A stretch of DNA of 64,000 nucleotides from JBFAPK01 sp040676675 (GCF_040676675.1 NZ_JBFAPK010000004.1:283551-347550); one strand, 5' to 3'. Positions 7,719 to 19,309 are shown, numbered from the stretch's first letter. Notes: generated from the sequence alone by a model not told the origin. Numbers and translations: made by a program.

Positions 7719-8851
7719 GTGTCCACGATCCGCTGGACCGAGACGAACACCCCCCGTTCCGCCCACTGGCATTCGGAGAGCGCAACCCCACCTCCCCGCC
7801 GGGTCGTCGGCGCGGACGACCGCATGAAGGCCGACATCGCCTACCGCCTGGCCTGCGAGAGCACTGCCCTGCTGTGCGGGGCGACTTACACAACGCCCGC
7901 CAACTACTACAGGCGATGAGCCGCCGCGTCGACCGGAAACCCGCCCGGCGAGGCGACAGTCCGGCGGAGTCCTTCCGCCTGGCCCGCCAGGCCCGCGGCC
8001 ACCGTGCCCGCGTGCTGGGCAGGCTCATCGTCCTGCTGGGCGACGACTACCGCCTGAACCTGCGCAGAGCCCCCGACGTGCGACGAGCATGCCACGAGGC
8101 ATACGGTCCGCCGTCCGCGCCGATGGCCGTCTCGCTCACCGAACTGCTGGGCGTGATCGGAGCGCACCAGTGGCGCACGAAGGGCGTGCGGGTACCGGCC
8201 CTCGACGCTCGCGTACACCCGCACTACGGCGTGTTCTCCCCGGTCAGGGCCGAGTACGTCGACCTCGTCGCACACGCACCACTTCCCCCACCGGCCGACT
8301 GTCGCGCAGGCCGCCGCATCGCGTTCGACCTCGGGACCGGCACGGGAGTGCTCGCAGCCGTCCTGGCGCGCCGGGGAATCGACCACATCGTGGCCACGGA
8401 CATCAGCCCGCGTGCCCTGGACTGCGCCCGCGAGAACGTCCGTCGACTACACCTCACCGGGCGCATCCACGTCGTCGGCCCCGGCCTCTTCCCCGACGGG
8501 CGCGCGGACCTCGTCGTCTGCAACCCACCCTGGATTCCGGCCCGGCCCACCTCCGCCCTGGAACAGGGCGTCTACGACCCGGGCAGCGGCATGCTCAACA
8601 GCTTCCTGACCGGGCTGACCGCGCATCTCGAACCGGGCGGCGAGGGCTGGCTCGTCCTCTCGGACCTGGCCGAGCACCTCGGGCTCCGGACCCGCGGCGA
8701 ACTGCTGGCCGGCATCGAGGCGGCGGGCCTGCGCGTGGTGGACAGGATGGACGCCAGGCCACGACATCCACGGGCCCGGGACGTCACCGATCCCCTACAC
8801 GCCGCCCGGGCCGCGGAAGCCACGTCGCTGTGGCGGCTCGCCAGCAGATGA
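7719..8851 (+). pseudogene. Class I SAM-dependent methyltransferase (HemK/PrmC-like), single-base frameshift
   Basis: The gene starts GTG after GAGGAG in one frame (STIRWTETNT...ADIAYRLACESTALL). It then needs a +1 shift near 7874, where TGGCGGGG appears to have lost one G, to continue RGDLHNARQLLQAMSRRVDRK in the frame ending at 8851. Downstream is a complete methyltransferase: FDLGTGTGVLAAVLARRG (SAM loop), VVATDISPRALDCARENV, catalytic VVCNPPWIPARP and LEPGGEGWLVLSDLAEH. NPPW is the N5-glutamine/adenine methyltransferase motif. In the present reading the first frame stops at 7919, and an ATG overlapping that stop (ATGA at 7916) could start a 311-aa product by coupling. Sequencing error, true frameshift and two coupled genes all remain possible. 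Confidence 0.7.
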
Positions 8852-8886
8852 CGTGCGGCGCCGGCCGTCGCCGGGGCGAGACAGGG

Positions 8887-8923
8887 CCCGGGTCCGCCCG
8901 TACGGCGGCCGGGCGGACCCGGG
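8887..8923. terminator. Bidirectional hairpin terminator
   Basis: Perfect 14-bp stem (8887-8900 with 8910-8923) and a 9-nt loop, between the convergent methyltransferase and aminotransferase genes. Confidence 0.75.
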
Positions 8924-8970
8924 GTCCGGGCAGCCGTCGCGAGGGTCGACGGCCCGCTCGGATCGCCGGG

Positions 8971-10104
8971 TCAGGGGCGGGCGCGCAGCCAGTCCGCGAA
9001 GGTCTCCAGCGCCGGCTGCGGGTCCCGCCGCCCTACGCCGACCCGGAAGCGGTCGGTGGGGGTCTCGGTCAGTTCGGAGCGGTAGATGCTCGCCGGCAGC
9101 AGCAGCACGCCGGCCTCCTCGACCAGCCGGGTGCAGAACTCCTCCACCCCGTCGCGGCCCAGGTAGCGCGGGAAGGCCACGCAGCCGCCATCGGGCGCCC
9201 GCCACTCGAACAGCTCCGGGAACTCGGCGAAGAACGCCGCGAAGACCGGCAGGTTGGCGGCGACGATGCCCCGGTTGCGCGCCAGGATCCGCTCCCGCGC
9301 CTTGATCGCGATGCGGGCCAGGATCTCGCTCGGCGCGGAGTTGCAGATGGTGGTGTAGTGCTTCGCGCGCTCCAGCCGGGAGCGCAGCGCCCGGTCCCGG
9401 CAGGCGATCCAGCCGACGCGCAGCCCCGGCAGCCCCAGCGACTTCGACGTGACGTTCAGGGACAGGGCCCGCTCGGACAGGTCCGCGGCCTGTGGCAGCG
9501 TACGCGCCGGGTCGCGCTCGAGGCCGCGGTACACCTCGTCGCTGAACAGGTGGATCCCGCGTTCGTCGCAGAGCGCGACGAGCCGGGCGAACTCGGCCGG
9601 GTCGAGCAGCTTCCCGGTCGGGTTGTTGGGGAAGTTGACCGAGACCACTCGGGTGTTGGGGCGGATCGCGTCGACCAGCCGGTCCAGGTCCAGCGCCCAG
9701 TCCCGGGCCGGGTCCAGGGCCACCCCGGTGACCGCGCAGAGCGACAGCGGCACCGTCTCGGCGGCCTGGTAGTTCGGGGTCAGCACCACCGCGTGGTCGT
9801 CCGGCCCGAGCAGCACCCGCATGGCCAGGTAGAGCCCCTCCTCGGCGCCGGCGAAGCAGATCACGTCCTCGGCGTCGACGTGGCGGTACGTCGAGGCGAT
9901 CGCCCGCCGCAGGCCCGGGTCGCCGAAGGTCTCCGTGTAGCCCAGCGAGAGCGTCTCCCAGGCCCGCCGGTCCTCGTCGTCGGCGAGCGCCAGCAGGTCG
10001 GCCACCGTCATGGTCTGGGCGTCCGAGGCGGTCAGGTGGTGCCGGGCGGTGAACTCCCACCGGGAGAAGTAGGTCTCCAGCCGGAAGTCGGGCAGTTGGC
10101 TCAC
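8971..10104 (-). CDS. PLP-dependent class I/II aminotransferase
   Basis: 377-aa fold-type I aminotransferase. The PLP Schiff-base lysine is K221 in SKSLGLPGLRVGW. Other marks are the aromatic/phosphate region GAEEGLYLA (86-94), NFPNNPTGK (157-165), SDEVYRGLE (188-196) and the C-terminal arginine in FRVGVGRRD. The ATG overlaps the stop of the upstream regulator by four bases, so translation is coupled and the two proteins probably share a pathway. Pairing with a YheO/DauR-type regulator hints at amino-acid catabolism, possibly D-amino acids, but the substrate is not determined. Confidence 0.9.
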   Translation of the reverse strand: MSQLPDFRLETYFSRWEFTARHHLTASDAQTMTVADLLALADDEDRRAWETLSLGYTETFGDPGLRRAIASTYRHVDAEDVICFAGAEEGLYLAMRVLLGPDDHAVVLTPNYQAAETVPLSLCAVTGVALDPARDWALDLDRLVDAIRPNTRVVSVNFPNNPTGKLLDPAEFARLVALCDERGIHLFSDEVYRGLERDPARTLPQAADLSERALSLNVTSKSLGLPGLRVGWIACRDRALRSRLERAKHYTTICNSAPSEILARIAIKARERILARNRGIVAANLPVFAAFFAEFPELFEWRAPDGGCVAFPRYLGRDGVEEFCTRLVEEAGVLLLPASIYRSELTETPTDRFRVGVGRRDPQPALETFADWLRARP

Positions 10105-10745
10105 GCGGGGACTCCTTCGGCCCTGGTCTCGGCGAGCAGGGCGTAGACGGTGGACCGGGACACCTGCAGCGCCTGGGCCACGACCGGGGCCGCGCGGCGC
10201 ACGGTGAAGATCCCGGCCTGGTCCAGTTCGGCGAGGACGGCGAGCCGGTCCGCGCGGCCGAGGCGTTCGACGGGGCGGCCCCGGGTACGCACGAACGAGC
10301 CGACGATCCGCTGCACGCGCTCGGTCCAGTCCTGTTCGAACAGGGCCGCCGGCCGCGGGGTCGAGGGTGCGGCGAAGCCGGCCAGCACCGCGACGGCCTG
10401 GTCCAGCGGTGTGCGGTCGAGGTTGACGCAGAGCACCGCCGAGGGTTGGCCGTCCGGGTCGCGCAGCACCGCGCTGACCGAGGTCAGCCGCCGCCCGTCG
10501 GCGAGCAGTTTCTCGTACGGGCCGAAGACGTCGCGGGCGGCGGGTTCGAGCTGGTCCAGCTCGCCCAGCAGGGACGGGTCCCCCGCCGTGCGCCGGGTCA
10601 GCGGATTCCAGATCGCCAGCACCCGGTCGGCCGCCGCGTCGTGCAGCACCACCTCGGCGTACGGGCCGAGCAGCAGCGCCACCGCGCGGCAGACCGGCGC
10701 CCAGCCGCGTACCCGCGGGTCGGACTCGTCTCCCACCGTCTCCAC
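10101..10745 (-). CDS. YheO/DauR-type PAS-HTH transcriptional regulator
   Basis: 214 aa. The N-terminal half (residues 15-125) matches the YheO-like PAS domain (LGPYAEVVLHD, VLAIWNPLTRR, SVSAVLRDPDGQPSAVLCVNLD). The C-terminal 50 residues are a helix-turn-helix (AELDQAGIFTVRRAAPVVAQ, then LQVSRSTVYALLAE), as in DauR, the regulator of D-arginine catabolism. The GTG start is supported by TACAGT exactly 6 nt upstream, consistent with a leaderless mRNA. First gene of a two-gene operon with the aminotransferase. Likely autoregulated through the TGGAC repeats just upstream. Confidence 0.82.
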   Translation of the reverse strand: METVGDESDPRVRGWAPVCRAVALLLGPYAEVVLHDAAADRVLAIWNPLTRRTAGDPSLLGELDQLEPAARDVFGPYEKLLADGRRLTSVSAVLRDPDGQPSAVLCVNLDRTPLDQAVAVLAGFAAPSTPRPAALFEQDWTERVQRIVGSFVRTRGRPVERLGRADRLAVLAELDQAGIFTVRRAAPVVAQALQVSRSTVYALLAETRAEGVPA

Positions 10746-10781
10746 GTCTGGACTGTAATCCCAGACTGGACGATCAGTCCA
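10746..10781 (-). promoter_or_regulatory. Promoter and TGGAC-type inverted repeats upstream of the DauR-like regulator
   Basis: A -10 hexamer TACAGT lies 6 nt before the GTG. Around it are overlapping symmetric elements: GTCTGG (10746) with CCAGAC (10761), TGGACTG (10749) with CAGTCCA (10775), and TGGAC-N5-GTCCA (10767-10781). The clustering of TGGAC half-sites suggests an operator, probably for the adjacent regulator. Confidence 0.5.
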
Positions 10782-10833
10782 ATCGTGGTCCGCCCGACGG
10801 CGGGCGTCGGGAAGCCGCCCCCGGGGCAGGCGC

Positions 10834-11343
10834 CTACCGGGGCGCGTCCGGGGCCGCGAACCGGCCCGAGCGGATCTCCCGCAGCGCCCGGCGGCGCGCC
10901 TCACCGCGCAGCGTGTCGACGTAGAGGCGCCCGTCCAGGTGGTCGGTCTCGTGCTGCAGGGCGCGGGCCAGGAAACCGGTACCGCTGACGGTGACCGGCT
11001 CGCCGTACTGGTCGAAGCCGTGGGCGGTGGCGCGCAGGGCGCGCGGGGTCGGGAAGAAGAACCCGGGGATCGACAGGCAGCCCTCGTCGTCGGACTCGGT
11101 CTCCGCCGACAGCTCCAGCGTGGGATTGACCAGGTGCCCCCGCGACCCGCCCGCGTCGTAGACGAACACCCGGGCGCTCACGCCGATCTGCGGGGCGGCC
11201 ACGCCGGCCCGGCCCGGCGCCCCGAGCAGGGTGTCCATCAGGTCGGCGACCAGGTCGCGCAGTTCGGTGTCGAAGCTGGTGACCGGCGCGCAGGGGGTGC
11301 GCAGCACCGACTCGCCGATGATCCGGATGGGCCGCATGGTCAT
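10834..11343 (-). CDS. def: Peptide deformylase (second copy)
   Basis: 169-aa deformylase. Motif 2 EGCLSIPG supplies C89; motif 3 QHETDHLDG supplies H131, E132 and H135. Motif 1 reads RAGVAAPQ (45-52) instead of GxGLAAxQ, so the first glycine is arginine; the catalytic Gln is kept. It is shorter than the copy at 2.5-3.1 kb and only moderately similar, so the pair are not a recent tandem duplication. The start is supported by TAGCCT 7 nt before the ATG (leaderless type). Divergent from ltrA. Confidence 0.92.
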   Translation of the reverse strand: MTMRPIRIIGESVLRTPCAPVTSFDTELRDLVADLMDTLLGAPGRAGVAAPQIGVSARVFVYDAGGSRGHLVNPTLELSAETESDDEGCLSIPGFFFPTPRALRATAHGFDQYGEPVTVSGTGFLARALQHETDHLDGRLYVDTLRGEARRRALREIRSGRFAAPDAPR

Positions 11344-11436
11344 GGCCGGAAGGCTAGTCGTTCGCCGCCGGCGCGATCACGGCGCGTGGTATGACTGCCG
11401 GAGAAGACGTACCGGGCACAGCGGAACGGGCGGACG

Positions 11437-12636
11437 ATGGCAGCCGGCGAGAGCGAGACGCTGCTGCGCCGCCCCGGCGGCTCGCAGCGCGCGACGTTCC
11501 TGGAGCTCTTCCTCGACCTGGTCTACGTCTTCGCCCTCACCCGGGTCTCCCAGCGGCTCATCAACGACTTCCAGAGCGACAACGCGATCCGCTTCTCCGA
11601 GGCCGGCCGGACCCTGCTGCTGCTGCTCGCGCTCTGGATGCTCTGGACCATGACCGCCTGGATGACCAGCCGCTTCGACCCGGAACGGTCGAGGGTGCAG
11701 GTGATCGTGGTGCTCACCATGTTCGGCAGCATGGTGATGGCGGTGACCCTGCCGCAGGCGTACGGGGGTCAGGCCCTGCTCTTCGCCGGCGCGTACGTGG
11801 TGCTGCAGGTCGGCCGGCCGCTCTGCCTGGGGCTGACCCTGCGCGGCGACTCCCGGCAGAACATCTCCTGGCGGCTGGTCTTCTGGTTCTCCCTGAGCGG
11901 GCTGTTCTGGATCGCCGGGGCGCTGGTGCCCGACCAGTACCGGTGGCGGTTCTGGCTGACGGCGGTGGTGGTGGACTACGGCGGTCACGCCCTGCGCTGG
12001 CCGACCCCCAGGGTCGGGCGGGTACGCGGCTCCGAGTGGGGGTTCGCCGGCGAACACCTCGCCGAGCGGTACCAGCAGTTCGTCCTGATCGTGCTCGGCG
12101 AGTCGATCCTGGTCACCGGCCTGCGCTTCAGCGGCGGCCGGTTCGTCGTCGCCACCACCGTCGCGTTCGTGCTCTCCTTCCTCACCACGGTGATGCTCTG
12201 GCGGATCTACTTCCACCAGGCCGGGTTCCTGCTCGCCGAGGCGATCACCGGGGCCCGCGACCCGGGCCGGTTCATCCGCTCGGCCACCTACACCCACCTG
12301 CTGATGGTCGCCGCGATCCTGGCCAGCGCCGTCGGGTTCGAACTGGTCATCGCCGACCCGGGCGCCGACCCGACACCGGGTTGGGTCGCCGTCATCGTCG
12401 GCGGTCCCGCGCTGTTCGTGCTCTCCCGGGTGCGCTTCGAGTACGAGGTCTTCGGCCGGATCACCTGGTCCCGGCCGGTCGGCGTGGGGTTCCTGCTGCT
12501 GGTCTCCCCGGCGATGCTGCTGCTGCCGGCGCTGGCCGTGGGGGGTGTCGCCGCGGGGGTGCTGACGGCGCTGGCCGTCTACGACGGGTTCCGCCAGTGG
12601 GGGCGGCCCCGGGACCCGGCCTCCTCACCCCTGTAG
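11437..12636 (+). CDS. ltrA: Low temperature requirement protein A (LtrA)
   Basis: 399-aa polytopic membrane protein with about ten hydrophobic spans. The diagnostic N-terminal motif RATFLELFLDLVYVFALTR is present (residues 18-36), followed by LLLLLALWMLWTMTAWMTS and further spans to the short cytoplasmic tail. LtrA was named from Listeria cold growth; the biochemical function is unknown in actinobacteria. Starts at ATG, 93 bp from the divergent deformylase; ends 64 bp before the convergent marR gene. Confidence 0.88.
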   Translation: MAAGESETLLRRPGGSQRATFLELFLDLVYVFALTRVSQRLINDFQSDNAIRFSEAGRTLLLLLALWMLWTMTAWMTSRFDPERSRVQVIVVLTMFGSMVMAVTLPQAYGGQALLFAGAYVVLQVGRPLCLGLTLRGDSRQNISWRLVFWFSLSGLFWIAGALVPDQYRWRFWLTAVVVDYGGHALRWPTPRVGRVRGSEWGFAGEHLAERYQQFVLIVLGESILVTGLRFSGGRFVVATTVAFVLSFLTTVMLWRIYFHQAGFLLAEAITGARDPGRFIRSATYTHLLMVAAILASAVGFELVIADPGADPTPGWVAVIVGGPALFVLSRVRFEYEVFGRITWSRPVGVGFLLLVSPAMLLLPALAVGGVAAGVLTALAVYDGFRQWGRPRDPASSPL

Positions 12637-12700
12637 CCGGCCCGCCGTCGCCACGACGGGCCGCAGCGGCATCGCCGCGGCGAGTCGGCGGGGCGGCGCG

Positions 12701-13183
12701 TCAGGCGGGCTGGCCGGCGGGGGCGGCGTCGCCGAGGTCCAGGAAGACCGTCGGTGCCCGGTTGGCCAGCACCACCTCACCGAGCAGCGCGGCGAGCGTG
12801 TCGCGGTCGGCGTCGCCGAGCCCCGCGGTCAGCGCGTCGACCCGCCGGCAGGTCTCGTCGTAGAACCTCGCCACGACCGCGCTCCCCTGCTCGGTGAGCA
12901 CGACCCGGACCGCGCGGCCGTCCCGGGGGTCCGGCTCGCGGCGGACCAGTCCGCGCCGCACCGCCCGGTCCACCAGGCCGGTGAGGCTGGACTTCTCCAG
13001 CCCCAGCACCGCGCCCAGCTCCGTCATGCCGTACGGCTGGGACATCAGCACGCAGAGCAGCTGCCCCTGCTGCACCGTGAGGCCGTACTCCCGGCTGGCC
13101 TGCGCGTAGACGGCGTTGACCAGGAACGCGGAGCGTACGAGCGCCGCGACGACACCCATCTCGCCGTCGGTGGCCTTCCCCAT
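12701..13183 (-). CDS. MarR family transcriptional regulator
   Basis: 160-aa winged-helix regulator. The recognition region spans residues 45-95 (LTVQQGQLLCVLMSQPYGMT, LGLEKSSLTGLVDRAVRRGL), followed by the wing RREPDPRDGRAVRVVLT; terminal helices form the dimer interface. The ATG is supported by TACGCT exactly 6 nt upstream (leaderless type). Convergent with ltrA and upstream of pabB in the same direction, with about 180 bp of unrelated spacer. No ligand or target is evident. Confidence 0.87.
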   Translation of the reverse strand: MGKATDGEMGVVAALVRSAFLVNAVYAQASREYGLTVQQGQLLCVLMSQPYGMTELGAVLGLEKSSLTGLVDRAVRRGLVRREPDPRDGRAVRVVLTEQGSAVVARFYDETCRRVDALTAGLGDADRDTLAALLGEVVLANRAPTVFLDLGDAAPAGQPA

Positions 13184-13281
13184 GCCGCCAGCGTACGTGG
13201 CGGACGGTTCTCGGCACGAACCATCCGCGGGCGCTGCCGGAGACGAGCCGGGGACGGGCGCGCGGCGACGGGGGCCGGGAC

Positions 13282-14520
13282 CTACCCGGGCGGCGTGACC
13301 GCGTTCCCCGCCAGCCTCGCCCGCAGCGGCGCGGCCTTCGCGGCCGCCTCGGCGACCTCGGCGTGCGGGTCGCTGCCCCAGGTGATGCCGCCGCCGGCCC
13401 AGAGGTGCAGCCGCTCGGCGTCGGCCGCCGCGGTACGGATCGTCAGGCCCAGGTCGAGGTGATCGGGCCCGATCCAGCCGAGCGCGCCCATGCTCGCGCC
13501 CCGGCCGACCGGTTCGAGGGCGGCGATCTGCTCCAGCGCGGCGAGCTTCGGCGCGCCCGTGACCGAGCCGCCCGGGCAGACCGCCCGCAGCAGCTCCGGC
13601 AGGCCCATCCCGTCGTCGAGCACGGCCGAGACGGTGGACTCGGCCTGCCACAGGTCGCACCAGCGGCGGATGCCGTACAGCTCGTCGACCCGGACCGAGC
13701 CGGTGCGGGCCAGCCGGGCCAGGTCGTTGCGGGCCAGGTCGACGATCATGACGTGTTCGGCGCGCTCCTTCGGGGAGGCGAGCAGCTCGCGCCGGCCGGC
13801 GGCGGTGGCGGGCCGGGTGCCCTTGATCGGGCGGGTGCGGACCCGCCCGGCCGAGACCTCGACGAGGGTCTCCGGGGAGGCGCAGCCGACCGCCCAGCCG
13901 GGGCCGGACAGCACGCCGCCGTACCGGGCGCCGGGCAGCGCGGCGAGCCGGGCCAGGGCCGGCAGCGGGTCACCGGCGTACCGGGCCGAGGCGTGACCGA
14001 CCACGTTGACCTGGTAGACGTCGCCCCGGCCGATCGCGGCGCGGGCGCGTTCGACGGCGGCGGCGTGGGCGGCCGGGCTCCAGCTCTCCACCCAGTCGCC
14101 GAGCCGCCAGCCGGCCGCGGCGGCGCCCGTCCCCGGCGCGTCACCCTCCCCCACGGCGGCGTCGCGGGGACCGCCGGAGAACGGCGCGGGCGGTGGCGGC
14201 GGCCCGGAGCCGTCGCGGGCGTGCTCGTAGACGACCGCAACCAGGTCCGGTACGGCGGGCGCCGGGCTGGCCGCCCCGGTCGGCGCGCCGACCAGCCGGG
14301 CGCCGGCCGCGGCCGAGACGAAGACGGCCGCGCCGCAGACCGTACCGGGATCGTGGCGGGCCGGACGGGCGCCGAGCCGGGTCAGCTCTCCGACCGGCAG
14401 CCCGTGCGCGGCGAGCAGCTCCGCCAGCAGCGCGGCCGGGTCGCCCGGGTCGCCGACCCGCCACCGCAGCCGGTCCCGCTCGCGCAGCCGCCCGGCGCAG
14501 CGGGTCGGCGCGGCGGGCAT
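13282..14520 (-). CDS. pabB: Aminodeoxychorismate synthase component I
   Basis: About 412-aa chorismate-utilising enzyme making 4-amino-4-deoxychorismate for folate synthesis. Signature segments: VYQVNVVGH, TRPIKGTRPA (the PIKGT of PabB), SPKERAEHVMIVDLARNDL, GSVTGAPKLAALEQIAALEP and a C-terminal LTIRTAAAD...WAGGGITWGSD. No glutaminase domain is fused, so a separate PabA is needed. The start is uncertain: ATG at 14520 is chosen, but in-frame GTG (14550) and ATG (14574) exist. Anthranilate synthase TrpE is related, but the PIKGT motif favours PabB. Confidence 0.87.
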   Translation of the reverse strand: MPAAPTRCAGRLRERDRLRWRVGDPGDPAALLAELLAAHGLPVGELTRLGARPARHDPGTVCGAAVFVSAAAGARLVGAPTGAASPAPAVPDLVAVVYEHARDGSGPPPPPAPFSGGPRDAAVGEGDAPGTGAAAAGWRLGDWVESWSPAAHAAAVERARAAIGRGDVYQVNVVGHASARYAGDPLPALARLAALPGARYGGVLSGPGWAVGCASPETLVEVSAGRVRTRPIKGTRPATAAGRRELLASPKERAEHVMIVDLARNDLARLARTGSVRVDELYGIRRWCDLWQAESTVSAVLDDGMGLPELLRAVCPGGSVTGAPKLAALEQIAALEPVGRGASMGALGWIGPDHLDLGLTIRTAAADAERLHLWAGGGITWGSDPHAEVAEAAAKAAPLRARLAGNAVTPPG

Positions 14521-14698
14521 CGGCGGGCGCTGATCTGGGAGCGCTTCCACGACGGAAGTACCGACCTCCCTCATCCGAAGAGCCGATTCTTGCGTATTTC
14601 CACCCGGACCCGTTCGTTGAAGTTTGTTTTCCCTTGGTACTGTGCGTGATTGGTCATGTGAACCATGCCACAGCGCCCCCACAGTCCGGAGACCCACG

Positions 14699-14899
14699 AT
14701 GTGTCAGCATCAACCGACCTGTCCCTCCGCAGAAGCGACCGACCGGGAGGCTGCCCGCGTCATCGCCTGCTTCCGTGAGCAGGGATGGAGCCTGCTCTGC
14801 AATGGGGTGATCGTTTTCGAGGACACCGGCGAGCTGCTGCCGGACGGCCGGACGATCGCGCCGCACCGCGGCCCCGCCCGACACGCCCTCGTCGCCTGA
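14699..14899 (+). CDS. DUF5999 family small protein
   Basis: 66 aa beginning MCQHQPTCPSAEATDREAAR, with two Cys and a His near the N-terminus (C2, H4, C8), then EQGWSLLCNGVIVFEDTGELLPDG. This is the DUF5999 pattern, widespread in Streptomyces and Micromonospora. The ATG has CGGAGA 7 nt upstream. The CxHxxxC arrangement suggests metal binding, but no function is known. Divergent from pabB. Confidence 0.85.
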   Translation: MCQHQPTCPSAEATDREAARVIACFREQGWSLLCNGVIVFEDTGELLPDGRTIAPHRGPARHALVA

Positions 14900-15036
14900 C
14901 GTCGACACCCTCGGTAACGACCCGGGTGCCGAGCCGGCGGGCCAGCAGAACCCCCGCTGACCCGCCGTAGCGCCGGCCCCGACCCCGCCCCGGCGGAGCG
15001 CGGAACCGCCGCCGGGAGCCACGCCTCGGGTCCGCC

Positions 15037-15058
15037 CGGGCGGCAACGTCGCCGCCCG
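15037..15058. terminator. Hairpin between DUF5999 gene and gcvP
   Basis: CGGGCGGC and GCCGCCCG pair perfectly over 8 bp around a 6-nt loop in the 188-bp spacer between convergent genes. A modest terminator candidate. Confidence 0.45.
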
Positions 15059-15087
15059 CCGGCCGCGGCCCGGGCATCCGTCGCGCT

Positions 15088-17928
<2,841 letters not shown>

Positions 17929-17997
17929 CGGGGCGCCTCCGGGGCGAGGTCGACAGGTCGGCCTCCCCCTCTGTCGCGGCCACGCTCGCGCGCGGTG

Positions 17998-18098
17998 CTC
18001 CAGAGCGCCTGCCCCCGCGGTCCTTTTGCCTGAGAGGTTCCGGGGAGGATTTGCCCCTTCGGCGCCACCCCGGTCGGTACGGGGCGGTCTCTCCCACG
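17998..18098 (-). promoter_or_regulatory. Glycine riboswitch (single aptamer)
   Basis: The minus-strand leader of gcvP has the conserved glycine aptamer core in order: GTGGGAGAGACCG, GCGCCGAAGGGGCAA (18051-18065), CCTCTCAGGCAAAAGGACCG (18019-18038) and the closing CTCTGGAG (17998-18005). Only one aptamer is visible; the 70 nt before the gcvP start lack a second core. A -10-like TAGCGT (18120-18125) lies just upstream of the expected transcript start. Expected to switch gcvP on when glycine is abundant. Confidence 0.93.
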
Positions 18099-18265
18099 AG
18101 GGTGGTACCGGCACCGGCAACGCTACCAGTGGCTCCCGCCGCCGTCGGTGGCCACCGTTGCCGCTGTGGCCCCTGGTACCCCCGCGAGCGCTGGGACGGG
18201 CTCGCCAGGCGCCCCGCCCGCGGACCCAGGTCGGGCCCGTGACGGGGAGATCATAGGGTGAAGGC

Positions 18266-19258
18266 GTGACCTACCAAGCCGCGGACGACCGCTACGACTC
18301 GATGACCTACCGGCGCGCCGGCCGCAGCGGCCTGCGCCTGCCGGCCATCTCGCTGGGCCTGTGGCACAACTTCGGTGACGCCCGCCCGTGGGAGCGGCAG
18401 CGCGACATCTGCCGCCGCGCCTTCGACCTCGGCGTGACCCACTTCGACCTGGCCAACAACTACGGCCCGCCGCCCGGCTCCGCCGAGGAGAACTTCGGAC
18501 GGATCCTCGCCACCGACTTCGCCCCGTACCGGGACGAGCTGGTGATCTCCACGAAGGCCGGGTACAACATGTGGCCCGGCCCGTACGGCGAGTGGGGCTC
18601 CCGCAAGTACCTGGTCGCCTCGCTGGACCAGTCGCTGCGCCGGCTGGGACTGGAGCACGTCGACATCTTCTACAGCCACCGGTTCGACCCGGACACCCCG
18701 CTGGAGGAGACGATGGGCGCCCTGGACGCGGTGGTACGCGCCGGCAAGGCCCAGTACGTCGGCATCTCCAACTACAACTCGGAGCAGACCGCGCAGGCCG
18801 CCGCGATCCTGGCCGAGCTCGGCACGCCCCTGCTGATCAACCAGCCGTCGTACTCGATGGTGAACCGCTGGCTGGAGCGCGACGGCCTGCTCGACACGCT
18901 GGAGCGCGTCGGCGCCGGGGCGATCGCGTTCAGCCCGCTGGCGCAGGGCCTGCTGACCGACCGGTACCTCGAGGGCATCCCCGCCGACTCGCGGATCGCC
19001 ACCAGCGTCTTCCTCAACGAGGACGCACTGAACGAGACGACCATGGCGAAGGTGCGGGCGCTCGGCGCGATCGCCGCCGGCCGCGGCCAGTCGCTGGCCC
19101 AGCTCGCCCTGGCCTGGGCGCTGCGCGACCCGCGGATGACCAGCCTGATCATCGGGGCCAGCAGCGTGGCCCAGCTGGAGGCGAACGTGGCCGCCCTCGA
19201 CAACCTGGACTTCGGCGACGACGAGCTGGCCGAGATCGACAAGTACGCCACCGAGTAG
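18266..19258 (+). CDS. Aldo/keto reductase (YghZ / L-glyceraldehyde-3-phosphate reductase type)
   Basis: 330-aa NADPH-dependent reductase with a TIM-barrel fold. The catalytic tetrad is visible: Asp and Tyr in THFDLANNYGPPPGSAE, Lys in VISTKAGY, His in DIFYSHRFDPDTP. PPGSAEENFGR and STKAGYNMWPGPYGEWGSRKY are typical of AKR14/YghZ enzymes that reduce methylglyoxal or L-glyceraldehyde 3-phosphate. The GTG start is backed by TAGGGT exactly 6 nt upstream (leaderless). Divergent from the gcvP leader. Confidence 0.92.
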   Translation: MTYQAADDRYDSMTYRRAGRSGLRLPAISLGLWHNFGDARPWERQRDICRRAFDLGVTHFDLANNYGPPPGSAEENFGRILATDFAPYRDELVISTKAGYNMWPGPYGEWGSRKYLVASLDQSLRRLGLEHVDIFYSHRFDPDTPLEETMGALDAVVRAGKAQYVGISNYNSEQTAQAAAILAELGTPLLINQPSYSMVNRWLERDGLLDTLERVGAGAIAFSPLAQGLLTDRYLEGIPADSRIATSVFLNEDALNETTMAKVRALGAIAAGRGQSLAQLALAWALRDPRMTSLIIGASSVAQLEANVAALDNLDFGDDELAEIDKYATE

Positions 19259-19263
19259 TGGCA

Positions 19264-19309
19264 GTGCGGCGGCGGCGGGCGGTGGGCTCGCCCCCACCCG
19301 CCGCCGCAC
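19264..19309. terminator. Bidirectional hairpin terminator
   Basis: An imperfect GC-rich stem: GTGCGGCGGC on the left pairs with the complementary GCCGCCGCAC, and GTGGG with CCCAC inside, with a small bulge. It lies directly after the aldo/keto reductase stop and before the convergent DivIVA-like gene. Confidence 0.55.

Noticed and set aside
12637..12700. Terminator between ltrA and marR
   Set aside because: The GGCCCG/CGGGCC stem is only 6 bp with a bulge; not convincing.
17929..17997. Second glycine aptamer
   Set aside because: No GAAGGGGC or CTCAGGCAAAAGGAC core in this stretch.
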